The notes under the pieces: model-generated
Seen by the model: only the letters and a program-made list of their open reading frames with translations
Told to the model about the DNA's origin: nothing
Databases searched by the model: none
Translations under genes and position numbers: made by a program
In this document: positions 8,730 through 15,807 of the stretch, in pieces
Position numbering within the stretch: position 1 is the first letter of the stretch
Layout: each line of letters begins with the position of its first letter
Assembly: GCF_000332175.1 (NCBI RefSeq)
Contig: NZ_KB235910.1
Span: forward strand, 186,001 to 250,000
Reading direction: 5' to 3'
Length of the DNA: 64,000 bases
Origin: Pseudanabaena sp. PCC 6802
GTDB lineage: Bacteria > Cyanobacteriota > Cyanobacteriia > Pseudanabaenales > Pseudanabaenaceae

Positions 8730-8921
8730 CTAGTGGCTACAGCTATACGTCCGATATTCCCGCCAATATTTCAGTGCCACCAGCACGCGGTCTTCGAGGT
8801 CGAGTTTGGGCTTGGCTCCTGGTTTCGCTGTCGCCCTCCACTCCGGTTTCAGCGCTTTGACTATCTCCTTGAAGGTTTGATGCCGGATGCCGAAACGCCG
8901 CTTAAACTGCCTATCTGTCAA
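8730..8921 (-). pseudogene. Truncated transposase (N-terminal HTH part)
   Basis: 63 codons only. FKRRFGIRHQTFKEIVKALK and the LEDRVLVALKYWREYRTY stretch match the N-terminal helix-turn-helix part of IS5-type (DDE_Tnp_4) transposases, usually ~120 aa for the first frame or ~250-280 aa for the whole enzyme. Homology stops abruptly after REYRTY, where a repeat element begins, so the gene is broken. No partner frame with DDE residues follows. Confidence 0.6.
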
Positions 8922-8935
8922 AGTTTGCGCTATTG

Positions 8936-9048
8936 TATAGCGGTTTTCACTTGAGAACGGGTTTTATTTTTGGGGTGAAGGGGTTCCACCCCTTCTTGGG
9001 GGCAACGCCCCCAAACCCCCTACTCTTTCCGATCTGAAAACCGCTATA
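8936..9048. mobile_element. MITE-like palindromic element, short form
   Basis: 113 bp bounded by a perfect 14-bp inverted repeat, TATAGCGGTTTTCA at 8936-8949 and its complement at 9035-9048, with TA at both outer edges. The interior is a G/C hairpin (GGGGTGAAGGGGTTCC, then GGGGGCAACGCCCCC). A 157-bp relative at 46587-46743 has the same ends plus a 44-nt insertion. Inverted ends that begin with TA suggest a non-autonomous element moved by an IS630-type transposase, but none is in the window. Confidence 0.65.
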
Positions 9049-9172
9049 TAATTCATCATCAGGACTGTGTTGATTTTTAATAGTGTTGTCCTGATATTTC
9101 CTTATTCTGTCCCTCTTGGCAAAATAACCTCACCCTAATTTGCAAGAGGTCTATGTATTAAAGCGCTAATCC

Positions 9173-9871
9173 CTAAGCTAAATCGAAGATGAGAACTTCA
9201 GCGTCGTCCTTACCGATGAGTTGCAGTTCGCCAGGTTGGCTTGTGGCTGCACCATCACCTGCTTTCATAGGTTGACCGTTGAGCAGCGCTTCGCCTCTTG
9301 CCACCTGAACCCAAGCGTGACGACCTGGTTTTACTGTATGCGTTACTTCAGCACCATTGCTCAACACGGTGGCATAAAGATTGAGATCTTGATTGACTGT
9401 AACGGAGCCATTACGTCCATCATTAGATGCGATTAGAAGCAGGCGATCGCGCTTCTGCTCGACCGTAAAGTTTTTTTGTTCGTAGCTCGGTTGCAGATTT
9501 TGCCGATCTGGCAAGATCCAGATCTGGAGGAAATGCACTTGTTCGGTTTTGGAGTGGTTAAATTCGCTATGCGTAATCCCCGTGCCAGCGGTGAGGCGTT
9601 GGACTTCGCCTGGCGCGATAATCGAGCCATTGCCCATACTGTCTTTATGCTCCAGTGCCCCTTCTAATACATAGGAAATTATTTCCATATCTCTGTGGGG
9701 GTGCGTGCCAAAGCCCATCCCACCTCGAACCCGATCCTGATTGATTACTCTTAAGCTACGAAATCCCATATGTGCGGGATCGTAGTAATTAGCGAAGGAA
9801 AAACTATGGTAGCTATCTAACCAACCATGATTTGCATGGCCTCTTTCTTCTGCTTTGCGTAATGTCAGCAT
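9173..9871 (-). CDS. Pirin family protein
   Basis: 232 aa, the length of YhhW-type pirins. It is a bicupin. The N-terminal cupin has the metal site HPHRDMEIISYVLEGALEHKDS, with His, His and His/Glu ligands, followed by GEVQRLTAGTGITHSEFN. The C-terminal cupin lacks clear metal ligands. Some members are quercetin 2,3-dioxygenases. It is divergent from an HxlR regulator (137 bp apart) with an inverted repeat between them, so it is probably the regulator's target. Confidence 0.88.
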   Translation of the reverse strand: MLTLRKAEERGHANHGWLDSYHSFSFANYYDPAHMGFRSLRVINQDRVRGGMGFGTHPHRDMEIISYVLEGALEHKDSMGNGSIIAPGEVQRLTAGTGITHSEFNHSKTEQVHFLQIWILPDRQNLQPSYEQKNFTVEQKRDRLLLIASNDGRNGSVTVNQDLNLYATVLSNGAEVTHTVKPGRHAWVQVARGEALLNGQPMKAGDGAATSQPGELQLIGKDDAEVLIFDLA

Positions 9872-9944
9872 GTCGTGCTCCTTAGTGTTATTTAGCGATT
9901 TATTTAACTATATAAACTCTAATTGATATACAATAATATTGTAA

Positions 9945-9984
9945 AGTATGCACTTTTTAGTAATATACTACCTAAAAAGATACT
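9945..9984. promoter_or_regulatory. Inverted-repeat operator between pirin and hxlR-type gene
   Basis: AGTAT plus CTTTTTAG (9945-9960) is mirrored by CTAAAAAG plus ATACT (9972-9984). The dyad is centred between the two divergent genes, in an AT-rich promoter region, 25 bp from the HxlR start codon. This is the expected place for an HxlR-family dimer to bind and control both genes. Confidence 0.6.
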
Positions 9985-10008
9985 ATACAAAAGTAATAGG
10001 GAAATGCG

Positions 10009-10428
10009 ATGAAATTAGCGATCGCCGAGGATAAAGACACCGCTCTTGAAAATATCGAACACAAGCATCTAGAGCGCAGTACCTGCCCTGTTGAATGCGC
10101 GCTCAAAGCGATCGGAGGGCGCTGGAAAGTCCTGATCTTGCGGGAGTTGTTTCTGGGCACTAAAAGATTTGGGGAGTTGCATCGCGCCCTGCATGGCATC
10201 ACCCAAAAAATGCTGACGCAACAACTGCGCGAACTGGAACAGGACGGCATCGTCAGTCGCTATGTCTATCAACAAGTACCGCCAAAAGTGGAGTACTCCC
10301 TGACTGGCATGGGACAGACCTTAAAGCCGATTCTGGATTCCATGCACGCATGGGGGTTGAAGTATCTAGAGCAAACGGAGAATAACTCTAGCGCTTCTGT
10401 GCGAGTCGAAACAGGAGAAACTGATTAA
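10009..10428 (+). CDS. HxlR-family transcriptional regulator
   Basis: 139 aa. Residues ~25-115 are a winged-helix domain with the family pattern CPVECALKAIGGRWKVLILREL (the conserved single Cys at its start), then RFGELHRAL-GITQKMLTQQLRELEQDGIVSR. HxlR proteins often sense electrophiles or oxidants through that Cys; here Cys25-26 is the candidate. Its last 41 bp overlap the end of the convergent phytase-like gene, an unusual tail-to-tail overlap. Confidence 0.88.
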   Translation: MKLAIAEDKDTALENIEHKHLERSTCPVECALKAIGGRWKVLILRELFLGTKRFGELHRALHGITQKMLTQQLRELEQDGIVSRYVYQQVPPKVEYSLTGMGQTLKPILDSMHAWGLKYLEQTENNSSASVRVETGETD

Positions 10429-11605
10429 CCTGGGCTGCTTGGAAATTGTTGTCGCTAACCAGGATCAAACTTTGGCTGCCATCTGCTAGTAATGGCCCCA
10501 AGGTCATGCTCTCCAGGTTATCCAGGCGTATTCCCAACTTATCGAGATCGAGTAGAAGCTGCTTGCGAATGGGTCTGATATTTGTATTACTTCCTTTCAA
10601 GCTGGGGATGCTGGAAATATCGCTGGCACTACCCGTAGCAATCTGAAATAGCTTGGCTCCAAACTTCAGACCGCTAAAAGAGCGCTCTAAACTGAGAAAA
10701 TGACCGCCGCGATCGATCGCTAAAATTTCAGTTAGGCCATTAATGCCATTACCAGGAGAGGGTTCTACGGGATAAAGATGTTCTGAAACTACTATGGTAG
10801 GCCCGCCACCAACCAGGTAGTGCAACATCCGGCTCCTTGCCCCTTGAGTCTTGTCGTCAGTAGCATCGGGATTGTCCTGTTTATCCTGTGCTAAAGCCGA
10901 CTCAGTTGCTGCAAATATACGAAACGGATCGCCCGGACTCTCTTTAACTACAGTCAGCGCTTCAAACCCCAGATTATCTTCTATTCCTTTGGGAGCTTCC
11001 CCCTGCGCGGCTGGTAAATACCGCGATGGAACGGGCAGACTTTTCCGCCATTTTCCAGTTTCTAGCTCGAACTCATCAATAAATGCGGGAATGCCCGAGC
11101 GGGCGATCCCCTCGCTAGATATGTACGCTGTCTTACTTGTGGCGATCGCCATTCCTTCTGGGTCGATGCTACCCTTGGCATAGAACTCGCCTTTCGGATT
11201 GCTCAGGAACTGAACGCTTTCCACATTCACTCGTTCAAATTTAGGCGTACCAGATTTACCCGGATCGATATCGATCTCCAGCGTGTAGAACCTGGCAGGA
11301 GCTAGATCGCTGCGATCGTCAGAGAGGACATAATAGCGATCGCGATCGCGGTCGTAGGAGATCGCCGATAACCCGCCTACAGGCGTACTGGCAAATTCCT
11401 GCTTGGGTAGTTGGTACTCGTGCAGAAACTGCAGATCGAGCTGGAGAAAAGTTCGATCTCCTGTAGATTTTGCTTGACTGGGATGAGCTATACCGAAAAA
11501 TAGGAAGATAGCAGCTAGGAAAGCACCTAACCACGCCCTGTGACGAACTTTAGGATCGCGCGCGCGCGATCGCCATTTATGATATGTACGATCTATCTGT
11601 TGCAT
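10388..11605 (-). CDS. Esterase-like/phytase-like secreted protein
   Basis: 405 aa. An N-terminal hydrophobic segment (AWLGAFLAAIFLFFGIA, residues ~24-40) followed by HPSQAK suggests a signal peptide. The rest fits the esterase-like activity of phytase domain (PF13449 type): GGLSAISYDRDRDRYYVLSDD near the start, DPEGMAI, and ESMTLGPLLADGSQSLILVSDNNF near the end, as in a beta-propeller. The substrate is unknown. The start may be at 11605 or slightly internal. It converges on the HxlR gene with a 41-bp overlap. Confidence 0.8.
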   Translation of the reverse strand: MQQIDRTYHKWRSRARDPKVRHRAWLGAFLAAIFLFFGIAHPSQAKSTGDRTFLQLDLQFLHEYQLPKQEFASTPVGGLSAISYDRDRDRYYVLSDDRSDLAPARFYTLEIDIDPGKSGTPKFERVNVESVQFLSNPKGEFYAKGSIDPEGMAIATSKTAYISSEGIARSGIPAFIDEFELETGKWRKSLPVPSRYLPAAQGEAPKGIEDNLGFEALTVVKESPGDPFRIFAATESALAQDKQDNPDATDDKTQGARSRMLHYLVGGGPTIVVSEHLYPVEPSPGNGINGLTEILAIDRGGHFLSLERSFSGLKFGAKLFQIATGSASDISSIPSLKGSNTNIRPIRKQLLLDLDKLGIRLDNLESMTLGPLLADGSQSLILVSDNNFQAAQVNQFLLFRLAQKR

Positions 11606-11687
11606 GGAACTGCTCGGCAGCCAACAGATACAAGCTTAGGAGATTTCTGAGAGAAAAGATATAGCGCTTTCCAAAGGATTTGATGTA

Positions 11688-13079
11688 TTAATATGGCAAT
11701 ACGCCATCATCAACCATTTCGCTGCGAGTATAAGTGAGTGGGAAATCGAATAGCGACGATCTTAGTTCGATGTAGGCAACTTCAGGAAGAGACATCAAGG
11801 TAGCCGCAGCCAGATCGCGCGGATTGTCAACCAGTACCCCAAATACTTTGCGAGAATTTGCCTTGATAGTCAGAACGTCACCCTGGGTGCTATCAATGAG
11901 GGTAATATCAGCATCTCCAGGTTGGAGGCTCAGGTCATCGTAGATTTGCCCCAGTGTCTGCCACTGCTGACGCCAGTTAACCCGATTGCGGCGCACGTAT
12001 TCCAGAGCTTTTTCTACAATCGTGTTTACGTTTCGCCAGGTAATATCGCCCCGCTTTAAGATCTGTCTGAGTTCGACTAACGCCTGTTCGTGCTCTAAGT
12101 TAAACCTTGCTAATGGTAAAGGGCCGACCAGTCGCTTGGGAGACTTACTCAAGGTCAGGATCGACTGCACTACGGTTGACTCTATTTCGCTTGCCAATTC
12201 AGCATGAGCCCTATGGCGCTGCTGGAGCAATCCCTGCTCGCAGGTGGCATAAAGAGGCGGCAGGCGATTTAGAGAATAGGCAACTACATCCTCAAGCTTT
12301 ACCTTTCTGGATAAAACTGTATCCAGGCGTTCCATTTGTGCTTGCGCGATCGGAACAATCACCTTCTCCAGGGCATTGACAAAGAAACATGATGCTGACA
12401 GCATATACGACTCAAACTCTTTGTCCTTGACAGGAGGAGTATCCACGTGATGATGGGATTTGTGGTTTTCCTTGTGGGATTCGTCGGCAAGGGTTTGCTC
12501 TGTATTTGTTTTTTTCGCGTTGCGATCGCCATCTTGCCGATCGCAACCCTTATGGTGAACCTTAGATCTTTTCAAATAGCCCATGAGTTCGGAGACGCGA
12601 CGTTGCGTTGGATCTGTAATCAGATTAATGGGCACAATTCCCTGACTGCCATTAACTAAAGCTTCTTCCACTGCCGCAGGTACTTCTTTCCAGGTTAATT
12701 CTGGTTTGTTGAGAAGCTTAGCTAATTTACTGAGCGCCAGCGCCGTGCTCTCTAGCTCGATCTGGGGAATAGGCTTGGGTTGCCGCAAGGGATCGCGCCG
12801 CACCGCCATCATGCCATGATGCACGGCGTTGATAATTTGCGATCTCAACTCATTATTAGCCCGCTTGCGTTGCTGCAGCCAGCCGCGATCGGTACTGGCA
12901 TAAAGAGGTGGCAGACGATTCAGAGCATAGGCAGCAACCTCACCTAAGGCAAGTTGAATGCGTACCTTGCTGCCAAGGCGCTGGATCTGTTCTTTAGCTT
13001 CGTCTACAACTAAATCTTCCAATACATTTCTGATGCTGATCGCATATTCAGGCGAGGGAGTAGTCACGGCTTTTACCAA
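11688..13079 (-). CDS. Tandem ComFB-domain protein
   Basis: 463 aa with two ComFB domains. Copy 1 spans residues ~15-105 (NVLEDLVVDEAKEQI, VAAYALNRLPPLYA). Copy 2 spans ~225-315 (NALEKVIVPIAQAQM, VVAYSLNRLPPLYA). Each is followed by a similar ~50-residue helical stretch (LALSKLAKLLNKPELTWKEV versus ALVELRQILKRGDITWRNV), so the whole unit was duplicated. A histidine- and lysine-rich linker lies between. A C-terminal ~100-residue domain (GDADITLIDSTQGDVLTIK, then VEVAYIELRSS) is unassigned. ComFB-type proteins in cyanobacteria are cyclic-dinucleotide receptors tied to competence and motility. Usual members have one domain of ~170 aa. Confidence 0.8.
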   Translation of the reverse strand: MVKAVTTPSPEYAISIRNVLEDLVVDEAKEQIQRLGSKVRIQLALGEVAAYALNRLPPLYASTDRGWLQQRKRANNELRSQIINAVHHGMMAVRRDPLRQPKPIPQIELESTALALSKLAKLLNKPELTWKEVPAAVEEALVNGSQGIVPINLITDPTQRRVSELMGYLKRSKVHHKGCDRQDGDRNAKKTNTEQTLADESHKENHKSHHHVDTPPVKDKEFESYMLSASCFFVNALEKVIVPIAQAQMERLDTVLSRKVKLEDVVAYSLNRLPPLYATCEQGLLQQRHRAHAELASEIESTVVQSILTLSKSPKRLVGPLPLARFNLEHEQALVELRQILKRGDITWRNVNTIVEKALEYVRRNRVNWRQQWQTLGQIYDDLSLQPGDADITLIDSTQGDVLTIKANSRKVFGVLVDNPRDLAAATLMSLPEVAYIELRSSLFDFPLTYTRSEMVDDGVLPY

Positions 13080-13229
13080 TATCTAAAGGTTGAAATACAA
13101 AACTATAGCTGCTATACCCAAATTTTCTGGCCTAGCGGTCATGGCAATAACCTCTTTGAGCTCTGTGAATTCAGGCCTGCTACAACAATACCCATTTATT
13201 CAAGGTATGTATCCAGTATTTTGACTGAA
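13080..13229. other. Intergenic region upstream of the ComFB gene
   Basis: 150 bp without a gene. It should carry the promoter of the ComFB gene, reading leftward. I see no clear operator. It abuts the IS605-type right end that starts near 13230. Confidence 0.35.
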
Positions 13230-13560
13230 GTTTGACGCACTCCCACGCTTGAAAGACGTGGGATTCAGCGATACGACGAACATCGTGGAGCTACCCCTGT
13301 CTGAAACGTTCTTCCGCTCTAGACAAGGCGCTACCTAGTGAATGACTCCAACAATTAGAACTGGCTTTCTTGCTTCAGGACTGACAGACAATGCGGAACC
13401 CTCGATGTTATTACCCCTAGCGATTCAAGTGTTCCAGTTAACCTGTCAAGCCTACACTCTTGCGTTACGTTTGAGCTTTTACCCACTCCATTTCTGAGTG
13501 GAACCCACCAAAACCCAAGCATGTTGAAGAGCTTGAAAACTTGCAGATATTATACTAGGG
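13230..13560 (-). mobile_element. IS200/IS605-type right-end relic (orphan reRNA-like region)
   Basis: About 330 bp resembling the 3' flank of a tnpB gene read on the minus strand, without any tnpB. It ends in the subterminal hairpin typical of these elements, TCCCACG at 13241-13247 with its complement at 13257-13263. A second hairpin is at 13483-13501 (CCACTC/GAGTGG). In intact elements this segment is the scaffold of the omega/re-RNA and the transposon right end. There is no long reading frame. It is probably a decayed or MITE-type (PATE-like) remnant. Confidence 0.5.
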
Positions 13561-13725
13561 ATTTACGCTACCTTAACCTTAATTTGTTATAAAGCGCTAC
13601 ATTCTACCCATAAATGCGGCGGGCTTTGCTTGTAGTTGCTTTAAGCCAAGTACACGTTTACAGGCATTGATATGGTTGCGTTCTTGCAAGAGTTCTAACC
13701 CTTCTACTTGCAATTTATTTATAGC

Positions 13726-13823
13726 TATAGCCAATAGGCTTAGGAGGGGGTGCAGGGGTGGAACCCCTGCGTGGGGGCGCAGCCGCCACACCCCCTGTCC
13801 TAACAGATCTGTCTACGGCTATA
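13726..13823. repeat. TATAGCC-ended palindromic repeat, copy 1
   Basis: 98 bp with TATAGCC at one end and GGCTATA at the other, plus a G/C hairpin core (GGGGTGCAGGGGT, GTGGGGGCGCAGCCGCCACACCCC). The same element is at 48835-48933 with ~90% identity, ending in the same TGTCCTAACAGATCTGTCTA block. Between 13561 and 13725 I see no gene; a short minus-strand frame there is not recognisable. Confidence 0.6.
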
Positions 13824-13852
13824 TCGTGTTTTTGAAAATTAGCATTATTACT

Positions 13853-13883
13853 ATGTAGCATTTTTGTAGTATATATGCTACAT
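13853..13883. promoter_or_regulatory. Inverted repeat upstream of the Y RNA genes
   Basis: ATGTAGCA at 13853-13860 is mirrored by TGCTACAT at 13876-13883, a perfect 8-bp dyad ending 8 bp before the first tRNA-like RNA. TATAT inside it sits at a plausible -10 distance (about 17-21 bp before 13892). It may be the promoter/operator of the Y RNA-rsr unit. Confidence 0.45.
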
Positions 13884-13891
13884 TGAATTTT

Positions 13892-14020
13892 GTGGCGGGT
13901 AGCTCAGTGGTAGAGCGCCAAAAACATCCTTGTTTGCAACTAATCCGCAAGGGTCGAAAAATGAGGGTTATCGACTCATAATCGGGTGGACAGGGGTTCG
14001 AGTCCCCTCCCGCTACACCA
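13892..14020 (+). ncRNA. Bacterial Y RNA with tRNA-like module (YrlA type), copy 1
   Basis: It contains a canonical D-arm (GCTC-AGTGGTA-GAGC, 13902-13916) and T-arm (AGGGG-TTCGAGT-CCCCT, 13992-14008). The acceptor-like stem GTGGCGGG (13892-13899) pairs with CCCGCTAC (14009-14016), with one G-T pair, followed by A and an encoded CCA. In place of the ~23-nt anticodon and variable region there are 75 nt. These include the Y-RNA Ro-binding-like block, GGTCGA then GAGGGTTATCG (13942-13973), and hairpins AAACA/TGTTT and ATGAG/CTCAT. A second copy and the Ro60 gene follow directly. It is a tRNA mimic, not a decoding tRNA. Confidence 0.82.
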
Positions 14021-14029
14021 ATGATTCTT

Positions 14030-14157
14030 GGGGTGGATGGCTCAATTGGTAGAGCGCCATATTTGCCTGTAAAGGACGAAAGAACGAAGGTTATCGCTCT
14101 TAACGATTACCCTCCTTTGTTCGCTGCGAGATGCGGGTTCGATTCCCGTTCTGCCCC
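14030..14157 (+). ncRNA. Bacterial Y RNA with tRNA-like module (YrlA type), copy 2
   Basis: Same plan as copy 1: acceptor-like GGGGTGGA (14030-14037) with TCTGCCCC (14150-14157), D-arm GCTC-AATTGGTA-GAGC (14040-14055), T-arm GCGGG-TTCGATT-CCCGT (14133-14149). The insert between D- and T-arm is 77 nt, nearly the size in copy 1. It carries the matching block GGACGAAA then CGAAGGTTATCG (14074-14096). A 9-bp stem GAACGAAGG/CCTTTGTTC (14082-14090 with 14114-14122) closes the Ro-binding side. No CCA is encoded. It ends 39 nt before the rsr ATG. Confidence 0.82.
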
Positions 14158-14196
14158 CTCTCCATTTATTGCCCGCAAGGGACGGAGCTTAAACAA

Positions 14197-15801
14197 ATGA
14201 ACTACAAATTCTTTACGCAAAAATCTACTAATACACCCCAGAGTCAGCCAATTAAGGGTCGCGAGTCAGAAATGGTTCAGGGACGTTCGGGTGGCTATAT
14301 GTTTGATGCCGGTATCTGGAGCATGTTGCGGCGTTGCTTGCTGATTGGTACTGCCAAAAGTACCTACTATGCGGGCAAGCAGGAACTAACTGACGATTTT
14401 GTCAATGTCATCCGTCAGTGCGTGCATGAGAATCCAGCCCGCGTGGCTCAAGAGATTCTCTATGCCAGCGACGGTCGTGCCATCAACAACAGCGCTCCTA
14501 TTTTTGCACTCGTATTGCTGTCTATGGGCGAAGCGCCGGAAGCAAAACAGGCTTTTGGTGAGATATTTGCCCAAGTAGTTCGTACTGGCAGCCACTTCTA
14601 CGAGTGGTTGAGCTATACCAAATCTCTGCGTGGCTTTGGCAAGATCGTGCGGGAGTGCGGCAAATCCTGGCTCTCTAACCCCAACGTGAAGGCATTAGCC
14701 TATCAGTTGCTGAAGTATCAACAGCGGCAGGGATTTTCTCACCGCGATGCTTTGCGTCTATTCCACGTCAAACCCATCAGTGACGAGCACCAGGCTTTGT
14801 ATAACTGGGTAGTCAAGGGTTGGCAGGAACTCCCTACTGATATCCCATCTGAGACTTTGGCGCAGATCTGGTGGTATGAGTGGCTCAAGCGCAATCCCGA
14901 TCGCACCCATGAAGCGATCGCGTGCGGTCATCTCACCCACGAGATGGCAGCTCCAGTTGGTAAAATGGACAGACAGGCATGGCAGTTGCTGTTTAACGAG
15001 ATGCCGATTGGCGCGCTGTTGCGCAACCTGGGTTCGCTCACAGAGTTGGGTGTCTTGCGCGTTGACGACAAGGCAAACCTCAAGCGGGTAGAGTCTATGC
15101 TGAATAGCAAGGAGCATCTGCACAAGGGGCGCATCCATCCCATCGACGTGTTGAAGGCACTCAAGACCTATCAATCCGGCGGTCAACTCGGACGCAGCCA
15201 AAAGACCTGGCAGGCAATCCCTCGCATTGTAGATATTCTAGAGAAATCTGTGGAATTATCATTCGACGCGATCGCACCAACTGGCAAGGTGTTTATGCAT
15301 GCGGTAGACGTATCTGGCTCGATGTCTTATACGACAGTTAGTTCCGTCGGTCTCACCTGCTGTGAAATTGCTACAGCAATGGCTCTGGTGACTGCTAAGT
15401 CCGAGCAGAACTACGCAATCCGTGGTTTTGCTACCGATTTTTGCGATCTGCGCGTTACTGCTAAAGATTCATTTAGCTCTGCGTTGCAAAAGGCATCCGA
15501 TCGGAATTTTGGCGGTACCGATGCCTCAGTCGCATACGATTGGATGATTCAGCACAAGTTCAAGGCAGATATAATCTGCTTCTGGACTGACTCAGAGTCT
15601 TGGGCAGGTCGCCGCCACCCTAGCGAAGCATTGGCAGCATATCGTCAGAAGGTAAACCCCAATGCGAAGGCTGTCTACGTGACGCTGGCTCCTTATCGGA
15701 TTACGCTAAGCGATCCTAAAGACCCGATGTCTTGGGATTTGGGTGGCTTCGATCCGGGCACGCCGCGCATCATTCAGATGCTGGCAACTGGCGATCTGTA
15801 A
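14197..15801 (+). CDS. rsr: Ro60 orthologue (TROVE/vWA RNA-binding protein)
   Basis: 534 aa from the ATG at 14197, which has GACGGAG 10 bp upstream. The frame is open from 14131, but that start lies inside the T-arm of the second Y RNA. Residues ~20-355 are the HEAT-repeat TROVE ring (YMFDAGIWSMLRRCLLIGTAKSTYY at the start). The C-terminal von Willebrand A domain has an intact MIDAS, Asp371-x-Ser373-x-Ser375 in DVSGSMS, then GGTDAS and WTDSESW. Bacterial Rsr binds Y RNAs in its ring and can tether exoribonucleases to structured RNA. The adjacent Y RNAs support cotranscription. No rtcB/rtcA genes are nearby. Confidence 0.92.
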   Translation: MNYKFFTQKSTNTPQSQPIKGRESEMVQGRSGGYMFDAGIWSMLRRCLLIGTAKSTYYAGKQELTDDFVNVIRQCVHENPARVAQEILYASDGRAINNSAPIFALVLLSMGEAPEAKQAFGEIFAQVVRTGSHFYEWLSYTKSLRGFGKIVRECGKSWLSNPNVKALAYQLLKYQQRQGFSHRDALRLFHVKPISDEHQALYNWVVKGWQELPTDIPSETLAQIWWYEWLKRNPDRTHEAIACGHLTHEMAAPVGKMDRQAWQLLFNEMPIGALLRNLGSLTELGVLRVDDKANLKRVESMLNSKEHLHKGRIHPIDVLKALKTYQSGGQLGRSQKTWQAIPRIVDILEKSVELSFDAIAPTGKVFMHAVDVSGSMSYTTVSSVGLTCCEIATAMALVTAKSEQNYAIRGFATDFCDLRVTAKDSFSSALQKASDRNFGGTDASVAYDWMIQHKFKADIICFWTDSESWAGRRHPSEALAAYRQKVNPNAKAVYVTLAPYRITLSDPKDPMSWDLGGFDPGTPRIIQMLATGDL

Positions 15802-15807
15802 CATGAG

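Noticed and set aside
13597-13791. A 64-codon minus-strand gene
   Set aside because: Its first half is translated palindromic repeat (13726-13823) and the remainder matches nothing I recognise.
13892-14157. Two ordinary tRNA genes with introns
   Set aside because: D- and T-arms are tRNA-like, but the 75-77 nt between them contain no anticodon stem-loop of standard form. Both carry the same Y-RNA-like block and directly precede a Ro60 gene.
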